A stretch of DNA of 64,000 nucleotides, taken from positions 186,001-250,000 of the forward strand of contig NZ_QMEL01000002.1 in assembly GCF_003390885.1 (NCBI RefSeq), read 5' to 3'. Origin of the DNA: Pelagibacterium sediminicola (GTDB lineage: Bacteria; Pseudomonadota; Alphaproteobacteria; Rhizobiales; Devosiaceae). The notes beneath the pieces are model-generated. The model searched no databases, had not been told where the DNA came from, and worked only from the letters and a program-made list of their open reading frames with translations. Below are positions 1-8,344 of the stretch, piece after piece (the first letter of the stretch is position 1; each line of letters starts with the position of its first letter). Position numbers and translations under genes: made by a program.

Positions 1-216
1 CGGCATGTGCGCCGCCCATCTATCCCGTTCGAGCGCCGGGATCATCGCATGGATCCGGGCGTCCGATGTAACGACGAGAAAGGTCGGACGCTCCATCAGC
101 GCCAGATCGACCCCGGTCAGATAAAAGAAATTGGGCCCGGGAACGAACGCCATGGCTTCGCACTTTTCGTCGTCCAGCAGACGGGCGAGTTTGTCGATCC
201 GGTGAGCGTAATCCAT
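1..216 (-). CDS. M24 family peptidase (Xaa-Pro peptidase type), N-terminal fragment, cut by window edge
   Basis: Seventy-two codons run from an ATG at 216 off the left edge without a stop. The translation begins MDYAHRIDKLARLL and contains PGPNFFYLTGV, the strand pattern typical of the creatinase-like N-terminal domain that precedes the catalytic pita-bread domain in prolidase/Xaa-Pro aminopeptidases. An AAAGG sequence lies about 10 bases upstream of the start. The catalytic half, with the metal ligands, is outside the window, so activity cannot be judged. It lies 289 bases downstream of the sulfur cassette on the same strand, and I see no recognisable gene or signal in that gap. Confidence 0.75.
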   Translation of the reverse strand, partial: MDYAHRIDKLARLLDDEKCEAMAFVPGPNFFYLTGVDLALMERPTFLVVTSDARIHAMIPALERDRWAAHMP

Positions 217-505
217 GGCAAGATAACCTTTGTGGGTGGGATATTTCCTGGGCGGCAGACAAGGAGCGCTGCATCGTGTCCAGGGTGGGGAAATGGAACT
301 GACAGGGTTGTCTAAGATGGTCGTGGATGTTCACCGAATACCGGCCCGATGGGAGCGTTCCGCAAGCGATCTTGGAGGGTTAAACTGCCCGGGTCAAGCG
401 GTAGCAGGGTGGAATGGCGAGCCTTGGGAGACTGCAATTAGCGGGAGGCATCGGAAGAAGAAGGCGCGATAGAGCGGTCGCCTCGGCCCTATCGCATTCC
501 TTGCC

Positions 506-1087
506 CTATAACCGCAATTCCGACGTCACCTCGAGCGCCCGATCCTCTCGCACCTGCACACCCGTTGCTGGCTTATGTGCGTTCAATGTGCGGTCGCGTT
601 CACGGATGAGGTTGGCGATTTCGTCTTCATGGGCGGCGAGCACCGCAGTCAGCCAGCGGTTGACCAGATAGGACGGGCGCGGCATGTGGACGTCGAATTT
701 GTCCAGCAGCGCAATGGTTGGCTCGGCGTCCAGCCAGTCGTCGCCCACCACCCATTGATTGACCGTGAACAGCCGCACCAGCTTGCCGTAGGGATCGACC
801 CCCACGGCGATCAGGTGATGGATGGGCCCATCCGCCCCATCGGGACGTACGAAGCAATGGAAATGGCCGTGCTCGGTCGCCCCGTCGGGGTCGTCGGCGG
901 GGTGGGAGTGGTAGAACCACTGCGCGCCCGTTTGCGGATCGAACACATCGTCCTTGGGGTAATGCGTCCAGGTCGAAAGATCGGACGCATCGCGCAGGGT
1001 TTCGGTGAGGACGGAAAGGCCGCCCTTGGCGAGCACGCTCTCACAGAAGGCGATTTCGCGCCGGGCCTGTTCGCGTGCCTCGCTCAT
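506..1087 (-). CDS. DUF6969-like conserved protein
   Basis: 193 aa. The start ATG shares one base with the TGA of the preceding gene (TGATG), so the two are probably translationally coupled. The sequence is globular, with no signal peptide or membrane segment. It contains a His-rich patch HSHPADD and EHGHFHCFV at about residues 57-75, followed by a conserved-looking HHLIAVGVDPYG segment. I recognise this as the DUF6969 type found in alphaproteobacteria, but not firmly, and no function is known to me. It is the last gene of a leftward set with a sulfurtransferase and a YeeE-type transporter. The clustered histidines suggest metal binding; this is inference. Confidence 0.7.
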   Translation of the reverse strand: MSEAREQARREIAFCESVLAKGGLSVLTETLRDASDLSTWTHYPKDDVFDPQTGAQWFYHSHPADDPDGATEHGHFHCFVRPDGADGPIHHLIAVGVDPYGKLVRLFTVNQWVVGDDWLDAEPTIALLDKFDVHMPRPSYLVNRWLTAVLAAHEDEIANLIRERDRTLNAHKPATGVQVREDRALEVTSELRL

Positions 1088-1509
1088 CAGTTCACCACGA
1101 GATCGGGAGCCTCCACCGCACCCTCCGGCAGAGGCGCGGGGACCGGCGGAGGCGGTGCGAGTTGCTGCGCCTGCGGCATGGGTGCGGGCGGCGGCGGTGG
1201 CGCGGCCAATGCGGGAGCGGCGCCTGCCTGTGGCATCGGGGCCGGTGGGGGTGGCGCGGCGGCCAGCGGAGCACCAGCCGCGCAGGGTGCGGCAGCGACC
1301 GGCGCCCCGGCAGCGCAAGGGGCCGCCGCAACGGGCGCGCCCGCGGCGCAGGGGGCGCCTGCGGCACAGGGCGCAGCGCCCCCTGCCCCGGTTTGCACCA
1401 CGGCGGTTTGCGCGCGCGGCATGGGGTTGGTGAGGTGATCGGCGACAATCGCCACGGTGCCGGCGGCCAGCGCCACGCCGAAAAGCAGGGTGTTGCGTCC
1501 GGTCGTCAT
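1087..1509 (-). CDS. Membrane-anchored Pro/Ala-rich protein with cysteine repeats
   Basis: 140 aa, function unknown. Residues about 7-24 form one hydrophobic segment, probably an uncleaved anchor or signal. The rest is low-complexity Pro/Ala with no predicted fold. Residues 45-85 hold repeats of the unit CAAGAPVAAAP; cysteines fall at 48, 54, 65 and 76, the last three with an 11-residue period. Two PMPQA motifs follow. The start overlaps the stop of the YeeE gene by 4 bases (ATGA) and the stop overlaps the next start by 1 base, so expression is coupled on both sides. Biased composition alone could make a false ORF, but the coupling and the regular Cys spacing favour a real gene. A role as a periplasmic thiol or sulfane-sulfur carrier is only a hypothesis. 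Confidence 0.65.
   Translation of the reverse strand: MTTGRNTLLFGVALAAGTVAIVADHLTNPMPRAQTAVVQTGAGGAAPCAAGAPCAAGAPVAAAPCAAGAPVAAAPCAAGAPLAAAPPPPAPMPQAGAAPALAAPPPPPAPMPQAQQLAPPPPVPAPLPEGAVEAPDLVVN
1255..1377 (-). repeat. In-gene tandem repeat coding for CAAGAPVAAAP units
   Basis: GC-rich tandem repetition inside the Pro/Ala-rich gene. It has about three 33-base periods plus a partial unit, each encoding one Cys. Such repeats can change length by slippage. Confidence 0.75.
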
Positions 1510-2720
1510 TTCCTGGTCAATCCATCAAGTCCAAACAAGGGGCGGGCCCAGATGCCGGCCAGCGAGCCGACGAAAGCAGCGGCGAACCAGACCCAGCCAT
1601 GCAGGCTGCCCGAGGCGATGCCCGAGAACAGCGCGCCGATATTGCATCCGAACGAAAGCCGGGCGCCATATCCCATCAGGATGCCGCCAATGGCCGCCGC
1701 AAGGAACGAGCGGAGCGGAATCTTGGCCTTGGGAGCAAATTTCCCGGCTAGCGCGGCAGCAAGACCCGCGCCGAGGATGATGCCGAAATTCATCACCGAA
1801 GTGTTGTCGGCCAGAACCGAACTGGAGAGCGCCTGCGCCTGCGCGGGCCAGGTCCAGAACTCCCAGCTTGCCACCGGAATGCCCACCGCATCAGCGGCCT
1901 TGGCGCCCCAGAGGCCAAACCCATAGGTAATCGACCAGGGGTGCCCCGCGACCAGCAGCGTCGCGATATTGAGGATGGCGAGGATCAGCCCTGCCCCGAC
2001 CAGCGGCCACGGACCATAAAGCAGCCATGACCAGCCCGGACGGCGCGGGGCGGGCTCGGGTTCGAGATCGCCATGCGCACGTCTTTCGACGACTGCGGTC
2101 ACCAGCGCCACCACCGCAAGGGCGAGGATGGTCACCGCAAGGCCGAAGCCGACGCCCAGTTCGGCACCGATGCTGATGGCGGGCAGCGAAGGCTGAGCCA
2201 GCCACCAGGGCAGATGCGCGGTGCCGATCACGGCGCCGACGATGAAGAAGACCAGCGTCACCAGCATGCGCGAGGAGCCGCCGCCCACGGTAAAGAGCGT
2301 GCCCGAGCCGCAGCCGCCGCCCAGTTGCATGCCCAGCCCGAAGATCGCGGCGCCGATCACCACCGAGACGCCCACGGGCGCCAGCGCGCCGACCAGCGGC
2401 TGGCCGCCGAGATTGCCCGCCGCCAGAAGCGGCATCATGGCGATGGCGGCCACCCCGATCATCAGCATCTGGGCGCGCATGGCGCGGCCGCGCTTTTCGA
2501 CGACAAAGCGGCGCCAGCCGCCGGTAAAGCCGAACGAGCCATGATAGAGCGCCGCGCCCAGCCCGCCGCCGATGGCAAACAGGGTCGCCTGGCGCAGGTC
2601 GACAAGCAGGGAAATGGCGATGAAACCGATCAGCAAGCCAAGGGCGGCGACCAGCGTCGGCGCGCGGTCGGAGATAGCCGCAGGCAGGTAATCGGGACGA
2701 TCCAGAGCGATGTCGGACAT
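1506..2720 (-). CDS. YeeE/YedE family sulfur-compound transporter
   Basis: 404 aa, strongly hydrophobic throughout, about ten or more membrane segments, arranged as two related halves as expected for full-length YeeE/YedE proteins. The first half has the conserved cysteine motif GGGCGSGTLF (Cys137). The second half has SFGCNIGALFSG (Cys359) near the C-terminus. In the characterised thiosulfate transporter TsuA/YeeE, equivalent cysteines handle thiosulfate. The adjacent periplasmic sulfurtransferase fits import of thiosulfate or a related sulfane-sulfur compound. It lies 78 bases downstream of the sulfurtransferase on the same strand, with a stem-loop between them. Family assignment is firm; the substrate is inferred. 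Confidence 0.9.
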   Translation of the reverse strand: MSDIALDRPDYLPAAISDRAPTLVAALGLLIGFIAISLLVDLRQATLFAIGGGLGAALYHGSFGFTGGWRRFVVEKRGRAMRAQMLMIGVAAIAMMPLLAAGNLGGQPLVGALAPVGVSVVIGAAIFGLGMQLGGGCGSGTLFTVGGGSSRMLVTLVFFIVGAVIGTAHLPWWLAQPSLPAISIGAELGVGFGLAVTILALAVVALVTAVVERRAHGDLEPEPAPRRPGWSWLLYGPWPLVGAGLILAILNIATLLVAGHPWSITYGFGLWGAKAADAVGIPVASWEFWTWPAQAQALSSSVLADNTSVMNFGIILGAGLAAALAGKFAPKAKIPLRSFLAAAIGGILMGYGARLSFGCNIGALFSGIASGSLHGWVWFAAAFVGSLAGIWARPLFGLDGLTRK

Positions 2721-2746
2721 TTCAAACTTTCAGTGATTTAACACAC

Positions 2747-2770
2747 AGATGCCCCGGAGCCGGGGCATCT
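2747..2770 (-). terminator. Stem-loop between sulfurtransferase and YeeE genes
   Basis: Perfect 10-bp inverted repeat (AGATGCCCCG / CGGGGCATCT) with a 4-base loop, between the sulfurtransferase stop and the YeeE start. On the minus strand it is followed by TGTGTGTTAAA, not a clean T run, so it may attenuate read-through or protect mRNA ends instead of fully terminating. Confidence 0.5.
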
Positions 2771-2798
2771 GCAAGATCGGGAAAAAAGCCGTCTGGGT

Positions 2799-3701
2799 TT
2801 ATTGCAGAGGGCGCGCGGGGTCCTCCGTCCACTCGGCCATCGAACCATCATACATGGACGAATGCTTGTTGCCGAGAATTTCGGAAAGACCGAACCAGGC
2901 GACGGACGCCCAATGGCCGGTATTGCAGAAGCTGATGTTTTCCTCGTCCGAGGTCACACCCACCGCCTCGACCAGCGCGGCGACCGTTTCGGGCTGGGCG
3001 AAGCGGGCGTATTCGGCGCTGTAGAAGTTCGAGTGCGGAATGTTGACCGCGCCGGGGATGGTGCCGAGCGAGGCAACGACCGGGCTCTTGGACTGACCTT
3101 CATACTGTTCGAGCGGACGGCCATCGACCAGGGCGACACCACTTTCGAGCGCGGCGAGCACTTCGTCGGTGGTGGCCAGAAGGTTTTCCTGAAGATCGAC
3201 GGTGAACTCGGCCGGCTCGGGCTGTGCCAGTTCGGCCACGCGCTCTCCGCCCGCGGCATCGTACTGGCGCCAGCCGCCATCGAGGATCGAAACCTCGTCA
3301 TGGCCGAGATATTTGAACGTCCAGTAAACGCGGGTCGCGCTGCCGATTTCCGAGGAATCGGTGCCCCAGGGCACGATCACCACATGGTCGTCATTGTCGA
3401 TACCCAGCCCGGCAATCAGCGCGGTGATCTGCTCGACGGGAGGCATCATGCCCGGTACGCCGTCAAGCTCGGTGCGCCAGCCGGCGCCCGCGTAGGGCGC
3501 GACCACCGAGTTTGCGACATAGGGCAGATCGCCAAGATCGGTTCCCTCGATATTGTCGCGAATATCGAGAATGACGAGGTTTTCGGCACCGGCATTGGCG
3601 GTCAGCCATTGGGCATCGACCAGCGGTGTGATCTCGGTTTGGGCGAAAGCCGGCGCGGTGAAGGCCGCGGCGACGGCAAGGGCAGTGAACGCCAGACGCA
3701 T
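2799..3701 (-). CDS. Periplasmic two-domain sulfurtransferase (rhodanese)
   Basis: 300 aa. It has a clear Sec signal peptide (MRLAFTALAVAAAFTAPAFA-Q) and two rhodanese modules. The second carries the active-site loop CNTGHWA with catalytic Cys259; the first has ILDIRD in the matching place and no cysteine, as in tandem thiosulfate sulfurtransferases. It transfers sulfane sulfur from thiosulfate or mercaptopyruvate to an acceptor in the periplasm. The start was chosen because GGAGAG precedes the ATG at 3701 and the signal peptide begins there; the upstream in-frame extension is not protein-like. It heads the leftward sulfur cassette with the YeeE transporter. Confidence 0.92.
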   Translation of the reverse strand: MRLAFTALAVAAAFTAPAFAQTEITPLVDAQWLTANAGAENLVILDIRDNIEGTDLGDLPYVANSVVAPYAGAGWRTELDGVPGMMPPVEQITALIAGLGIDNDDHVVIVPWGTDSSEIGSATRVYWTFKYLGHDEVSILDGGWRQYDAAGGERVAELAQPEPAEFTVDLQENLLATTDEVLAALESGVALVDGRPLEQYEGQSKSPVVASLGTIPGAVNIPHSNFYSAEYARFAQPETVAALVEAVGVTSDEENISFCNTGHWASVAWFGLSEILGNKHSSMYDGSMAEWTEDPARPLQ

Positions 3702-3881
3702 ATTTGCTCTCCAGGAAAAATGTGGCCACACCATCGCAAATGCCTTCTCCCATCGCGAGGTTTTGACGGCTAAAGTTCCGCGCCTCACCGGAAAAGACTC
3801 CCACGAAGTCGGCGCCGTTGAGCATGCAATATCTCCCAGGACCATCGCATATGAATCTGCGCTTGTGGTTTCACCCCTCCC

Positions 3882-4062
3882 CAACCCTCCCCATCAAGGG
3901 GAGGGTGCTTCCTTTTCTTGGGAACTTCCCTACGCACAAGGCCAGCACCTCCCCCCTTGTGGGGGACTTGCAAGCGGTTCCGGCATCGCCGGAACGCAAG
4001 GGTCCAGTGGACCCTTACGAGCGCAGCAAGGGGAGGGGGGATTCGGCGAAAGCCGAAGCATA
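3882..4062. repeat. Dispersed intergenic repeat, family C, copy 1
   Basis: The 463-base gap 3702-4164 is mostly this element. It has CCTCCCC / GGGGAGG palindromic blocks around a shared core (CTACGCACAAGGCCAGCACC). The core recurs in reverse orientation at about 48246-48350, and a looser relative is at 62505-62640. No coding potential is seen. Promoters for the divergent neighbours must lie at its edges. Confidence 0.75.
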
Positions 4063-4164
4063 TGCGATTGCCCTGTAATATCTCCCCTGCCCTCTGGCGC
4101 TGGCCGCGCAAAGCCTTTAGCGTTCTAAAAAGCCTCCCTGCATTCCAGTTTTCAGAAGTGAGTC

Positions 4165-5466
4165 ATGGCCGAACCTTCCCTGTTTGCCCGCCTCGTTGCC
4201 CTTGTCGGCCAGATCGCCGTTACCGTCCGTCATTCGGGACAAGCCCCCCATCAACCGCTCTATGGCACGGCGCCGGAAATCCCGGAGGCCAAGCCGCAAG
4301 GGAAAATCCCCACGCTCAAGATGCCGACCGCCAGAGGCTGGGAAGGCGAGCATCAACCGGTCGCTGCCGCCGGGCTCAAGGTCAATGCCTTTGCGCGCGA
4401 TCTGGTGCATCCGCGCAATCTCTACCTCCTGCCCAATGGCGATGTTCTAGTGGCGGAATCCATGGGCGAGACCCGCGCGCCGCGCGACCTGTTCGATCAT
4501 GCCATGACGGCGACGATGCAGCGGGCGCGGGCGGCGGGTGCCAGCCCCAACCGCATTACCTTGTTGCGGGATGCCGATGGCGACGGGGTGGCCGAGCAAA
4601 GCCACGCCTATATCGAAAATGTGCGCCAGCCCTTCGGCATCGTCCTGATCGGAGACACGCTCTACATCGGCGCCAGCGATGCGCTCCTTGCCTATCCCTA
4701 CGATGCGGGCGCGACCAGAATAACGGCCCCCGGCCAAAAGCTGATGGATCTCGTTCCGGGCGGGCACTGGACGCGCAACCTCATCGCCAGCAAGGACGGC
4801 ACGAAGCTTTATGTCGCCGTGGGGTCGTTGAGCAATATCGCCGATGAGGGCATGGAAGCCGAGGAGAACCGCGCCTGCATCCACGAATACGATCTTGCAA
4901 CCGGGCAATCGCGCATTTTCGCCGGTGGCTTGCGCAACCCTGTGGGCATGGCGTGGGAGCCCGAAGGGGGCATGTTGTGGACCGTCGTCAACGAGCGCGA
5001 CGGGCTGGGCGACGAGACACCGCCCGATTATCTCACCTCGGTGCGCGATGGCGGGTTTTACGGCTGGCCCTATTGCTATTGGGACCGGGTGGTGGACGAC
5101 CGGGTGCCACAGGACGAGGCAAAAGTGGCCTCGGCGCTGCAACCCGATTACGCCCTTGGCGGCCATACCGCTTCCCTCGGGCTGTGCTGGTTGCCGCAAG
5201 GCACGCTTCCGGGCTTTCCCGCCGGCATGGCAATCGGCCAGCACGGCTCGTGGAACCGGTCCAAGCTCTCGGGTTACAAGGTCGCTTTCGTCCCCTTCGA
5301 GAATGGCAAACCCGTCGGCATGCCGCGCGATATCCTTACGGGGTTCCTCTCGCCGGACGAGAAATATTCCTATGGCCGCCCGGTCGGCGTCGCGCAGGCG
5401 GCGGACGGTTCGGTGCTGGTGGCGGACGATGTGGGCGATGTCATCTGGCGGGTTACCGGGGCCTGA
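4165..5466 (+). CDS. PQQ-dependent sugar dehydrogenase family protein (sorbosone/glucose dehydrogenase type)
   Basis: 433 aa beta-propeller of the soluble glucose/L-sorbosone dehydrogenase family. Visible blocks are VHPRNLYLLPNGDVLVAES (first blade), ASPNRITLLRDADGDG, GGLRNPVGMAWEPEGGMLWTVVNERDGLG in pieces, and GRPVGVAQAADGSVLVADD near the end. Members oxidise sugars or aldehydes with PQQ. No convincing signal peptide is visible at the ATG I use, although the family is usually exported. Either the start is misplaced, export is atypical, or the residues about 8-21 act as an anchor. It is the first gene of a rightward operon with ABC transport genes and faces a PQQ alcohol dehydrogenase arm. 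The substrate is unknown. Confidence 0.82.
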   Translation: MAEPSLFARLVALVGQIAVTVRHSGQAPHQPLYGTAPEIPEAKPQGKIPTLKMPTARGWEGEHQPVAAAGLKVNAFARDLVHPRNLYLLPNGDVLVAESMGETRAPRDLFDHAMTATMQRARAAGASPNRITLLRDADGDGVAEQSHAYIENVRQPFGIVLIGDTLYIGASDALLAYPYDAGATRITAPGQKLMDLVPGGHWTRNLIASKDGTKLYVAVGSLSNIADEGMEAEENRACIHEYDLATGQSRIFAGGLRNPVGMAWEPEGGMLWTVVNERDGLGDETPPDYLTSVRDGGFYGWPYCYWDRVVDDRVPQDEAKVASALQPDYALGGHTASLGLCWLPQGTLPGFPAGMAIGQHGSWNRSKLSGYKVAFVPFENGKPVGMPRDILTGFLSPDEKYSYGRPVGVAQAADGSVLVADDVGDVIWRVTGA

Positions 5467-5506
5467 CCATCAGGCCACAGTCCCGGAAGGAACAGGAACG
5501 GTCACA

Positions 5507-6472
5507 GTGGGTACAGAGTCGGCGAACGGGATCGAGATCACCAATCTTAGCCACGCCTTCGCAGGTCGCACGGTTCTCAGCAATATCGACATGAGCGTGC
5601 CCGATGGCAGCAGCGTTGCCCTTCTGGGGCCCAACGGGGCGGGCAAGACCACGCTCATGAATATCCTTTGCGCCCTGCTCACCCCCGATAGCGGGCGCGT
5701 GATGCTTGGCGAGATGGACCTTGCGCGCCAGCCCGATGCCGTACGGCGCAAGATCGGCGCCGTCTTTCAGGACCCCAGCCTCGACACCCGCCTGTCGGCC
5801 TGGGAAAATCTCGATTTTCACGGCCTCATCTACGGCCTTTCGCGGCGGGAGCGGAAGCGCAGGGCTGCCGAGGTTCTCGAACTTGTCGAGCTCGATGCGT
5901 GGCGGGACGAGATCGTCAGGACGTTTTCGGGCGGCATGAAGCGGCGCCTTGAAATCGCGCGCGCCCTGATGCACCAGCCCAGCATCCTGTTTCTCGATGA
6001 GCCGACCACCGGTCTCGACCCGCAATCGCGCGCGCGGATCTGGTCCTATCTCGAGGGCCTGCGCGCAAGCGACAATCTCACACAGGTCATCACCACCCAT
6101 TACGTCGAGGAAGTCGAGGACCACGACTATATCTACATCATCGATCAGGGCAGGCTCATCGCGTCCGGCACGCCGCACGAACTCAAGAGCCGCCACGGCA
6201 CCTCGATGATCCGCTGCCTCCCGCGCGACGCAACGACCGAAGAGGAACTGATGGCCGCCTATCCCGAGGCGATGCCGCTGGCGGATGGCCGGATCGGCAT
6301 CACGCTCGGAGCGGGGGATATGCTCGATGCGTTCCTCGGGCGCTTCGGTGCGCGCCTCAGGCAAATCCAGATCGACGAGCCGAGCCTTGCGACCGTCTTT
6401 CTTGCGCTGACCGGGCGCGAGATCGACCAGCGCACGCCCGGAGCGCCCAAGAAAGCAGCCGGGGTTCAATGA
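5507..6472 (+). CDS. ABC-2 exporter ATP-binding protein, PQQ-dehydrogenase-associated type
   Basis: 321 aa from a GTG start preceded by AGGAA. Walker A GPNGAGKTT (41-49), signature FSGGMKRRLEI and Walker B ILFLDEPTTGLD are all present, with the C-terminal extension usual in NodI/DrrA-like drug or efflux ATPases. ATPases of this class are known next to PQQ alcohol dehydrogenases, as in the phenylethanol (Ped) locus of Pseudomonas, where efflux of toxic alcohols was proposed. The matching ABC-2 permease is not adjacent; it is at 9171-9983, after a three-gene importer. The stop overlaps the next start by 4 bases (ATGA). Confidence 0.88.
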   Translation: MGTESANGIEITNLSHAFAGRTVLSNIDMSVPDGSSVALLGPNGAGKTTLMNILCALLTPDSGRVMLGEMDLARQPDAVRRKIGAVFQDPSLDTRLSAWENLDFHGLIYGLSRRERKRRAAEVLELVELDAWRDEIVRTFSGGMKRRLEIARALMHQPSILFLDEPTTGLDPQSRARIWSYLEGLRASDNLTQVITTHYVEEVEDHDYIYIIDQGRLIASGTPHELKSRHGTSMIRCLPRDATTEEELMAAYPEAMPLADGRIGITLGAGDMLDAFLGRFGARLRQIQIDEPSLATVFLALTGREIDQRTPGAPKKAAGVQ

Positions 6473-7206
6473 CCGCGCTTTCCCGCATCGGCGTGCTGGT
6501 CATTTTCTTCATGGCATGGGCCCTCGCTTCGGTCTACGCCCCCCGGGGCATCATTCCCACGCCCGAAGCCACCTTGCAGGCGGCTCAACGCCTGTGGGAA
6601 TCCGGCCAGCTCTGGACCGCGCTTGGAGACAGTCTCACCATTTATGGCACCGGACTGGGACTTGCCGCCCTCGCCGGCACCGTGATCGGGGTTCTGATGG
6701 GCGCTTTCCGACCGCTCGGCCGCGCGCTGGACGTCTTCGTCTACGGGCTGGCGGCGACCCCGCGCGTTGCCTTCATCCCCCTCATCATCCTCCTTTTGGG
6801 ATTGGGCGTCGAGGCAAAGACCTTCATCGTCTTTCTGGGCGCGGTGATGCCGGTCATCATCAACACCTATGTGGGGGTTACCAACGCCGATTCCGAACTC
6901 ATCGAGATGGCGCGTTCGACCGGGGCGGGCGGCATGCGCATCTTTGCGCATGTGATCCTGCCGGGCGCCGTTCCCTTTCTGGTGGTGGGCCTGCGCCTTG
7001 CGGCGACCATCGGGCTGATCAATACCGTCGTCGCGGAACTTTACACCGCCGTGCGCGGTCTTGGGGGCCTGCTTGCACTTTATGGCAATACGTTCAGGAT
7101 GGCGGAATATTTCGTGATCGTCATGACCCTTTCCCTGATCGGCGTTATCGTCACGGAAGCGCTGCGCCTTCTTGAGAACCATCTGGTTCGCTGGCGCTCC
7201 AGCTAG
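6469..7206 (+). CDS. ABC importer permease, SsuC/TauC-like
   Basis: 245 aa with about six membrane segments. The cytoplasmic loop SELIEMARSTGAGGMRIF is the EAA loop that docks to the ATPase in BPD_transp_1 permeases. It resembles nitrate/sulfonate/taurine/thiamine-precursor permeases. Its start overlaps the exporter ATPase stop (ATGA). Its own TAG stop is formed by the first bases of a dispersed repeat. Its partners are the binding protein at 7334 and the ATPase at 8341. The substrate is unknown. Confidence 0.88.
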   Translation: MTALSRIGVLVIFFMAWALASVYAPRGIIPTPEATLQAAQRLWESGQLWTALGDSLTIYGTGLGLAALAGTVIGVLMGAFRPLGRALDVFVYGLAATPRVAFIPLIILLLGLGVEAKTFIVFLGAVMPVIINTYVGVTNADSELIEMARSTGAGGMRIFAHVILPGAVPFLVVGLRLAATIGLINTVVAELYTAVRGLGGLLALYGNTFRMAEYFVIVMTLSLIGVIVTEALRLLENHLVRWRSS

Positions 7207-7270
7207 AGCGTTTCCAGAATAAGTGGACGCCACTTATTCGGTTCGGAAACGCGATATAACAAAGACTTAG
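7203..7270. repeat. Dispersed repeat, family A, copy 1
   Basis: Begins CTAGAGCGTTTCCAG and contains a 10-bp arm pair GAATAAGTGG / CCACTTATTC around a 3-base loop, then GGTTCGGAAACG. A near-identical copy (one changed base in the loop, few elsewhere) is at 43963-44030. The first TAG is the stop codon of the upstream gene. Confidence 0.85.
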
Positions 7271-7271
7271 A

Positions 7272-7320
7272 ACTCCTGTTTTGATTCCGTCAAAACAGGA
7301 GTGTTCTGGTTTTTCGTTTT
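7272..7320 (+). terminator. Stem-loop with T-rich tail inside the operon
   Basis: Perfect 13-bp inverted repeat (ACTCCTGTTTTGA / TCAAAACAGGAGT) with a 5-base loop at 7272-7302. It is followed by GTTCTGGTTTTTCGTTTT. It sits between the permease and the binding protein and could terminate or partly attenuate. The 3' arm and tail lie just upstream of the binding-protein Shine-Dalgarno sequence. Confidence 0.6.
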
Positions 7321-7333
7321 ACAGGAGAGAGAA

Positions 7334-8344
7334 ATGAACAAGCTCAGCCTTTCCGTTTTTACCACGATTGCGGCGCTTCTTCTGGCGCCCGCCGCCAATG
7401 CCGAGCCGTTCAGGATCATCGTCACGCATCTCGAACCCCCGCTCGTGCCCAATTCGGTGCTCGATCTGGCCCTGCAGGAAGGCTATTTCGAGCGCGCCGG
7501 GGTGGATGTCGAACTCATCCGCGTGCAGCAGACACCCTCGGCGCTCGCCGCCTTGCGGGCCGGCGAGGGGGAGATGGCGAACGTTTCGACCGACGCGCTC
7601 CTGCAACTCGTGGCGCAGGGCGTTGAGCTTACCGCCGTCAGTTCGCCCAACAGGGCCCTGCCCTTCATCATCGCGGCGCGCGACGAGATCACCGAACCGG
7701 TTCAGCTCGAAGGACGGGTCTTCGGCATCGGACGCGTCGGCAGTCTCGACCATAGTCTCAGCTCCAAGGTTCTCCAGAACGAGGGGCTGGACACCGGGAC
7801 GATGGAGTTCGTTTCCATCGGGCAGCCCAATGTGCGCGCCGAAGCCCTCCTGAACGGCATGATCGATGCAACGACCATGTCGATCGGCGTTTTTCTCTCC
7901 ATCCCCGATAAGGACGGCATCCACGTCCTTATCGATCAGGACCCTTATTACCGGGCCGCCCCGGTGATCTCCAAGGTCAACGCCGTTACCGCCGAGGTGC
8001 TGGAAACACGCCGCGACGATGTCGTTGCGGTCACGCGCGCACTGGTCGAAATCTCCCGAGATTTTGCCGCCGATCCCCAAGCCTGGGTCAACGCGATGGA
8101 AAAAGCCCTGCCCCACATCGCGCGCGAGGAACTCGAATTTCTTGCGGACAGCTTTGTCGATAGCTGGACGGTCGATGGCGGCATGACGCCCGAGGAACTG
8201 GAGTTCACGGCGGACTGGATCTACGACACCGAGGATTTCGCCGACGTTCCCGCCCTCGATCTGGACGACTGGGCCGATTTTTCGGTTCTCGAAGATGTCA
8301 TGGCCGAGATCGGCACCGCATCGGCGGGCAGTCAGGCGCAATGA
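7334..8344 (+). CDS. ABC importer substrate-binding protein, NMT1/SsuA-like
   Basis: 336 aa with a signal peptide ending PAANA-E, preceded by a strong AGGAGAGAG ribosome site. The mature part reads as a periplasmic binding protein type 2 fold of the NMT1/SsuA group: VLDLALQEGYFERAGVDVELI, then an ALRAGEGEMANVSTDA stretch. The C-terminus is unusually acidic (EDFADVPALDLDDWADF). It pairs with the permease at 6469 and the ATPase at 8341, whose start overlaps its stop (ATGA). In this family ligands are sulfonates, nitrate, pyrimidines or aromatics; none can be chosen from sequence. Confidence 0.87.
   Translation: MNKLSLSVFTTIAALLLAPAANAEPFRIIVTHLEPPLVPNSVLDLALQEGYFERAGVDVELIRVQQTPSALAALRAGEGEMANVSTDALLQLVAQGVELTAVSSPNRALPFIIAARDEITEPVQLEGRVFGIGRVGSLDHSLSSKVLQNEGLDTGTMEFVSIGQPNVRAEALLNGMIDATTMSIGVFLSIPDKDGIHVLIDQDPYYRAAPVISKVNAVTAEVLETRRDDVVAVTRALVEISRDFAADPQAWVNAMEKALPHIAREELEFLADSFVDSWTVDGGMTPEELEFTADWIYDTEDFADVPALDLDDWADFSVLEDVMAEIGTASAGSQAQ

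Noticed and set aside
1075-1926. Long plus-strand ORF opposite the Pro/Ala-rich and YeeE genes
   Set aside because: High GC keeps opposite frames open. The product is Arg/Gly-rich without any family pattern, while the minus strand encodes recognisable coupled genes.
4844-5506. Long in-frame extension upstream of the exporter ATPase
   Set aside because: It lies over the PQQ sugar dehydrogenase. The GTG at 5507 with an AGGAA site gives the normal ATPase N-terminus.
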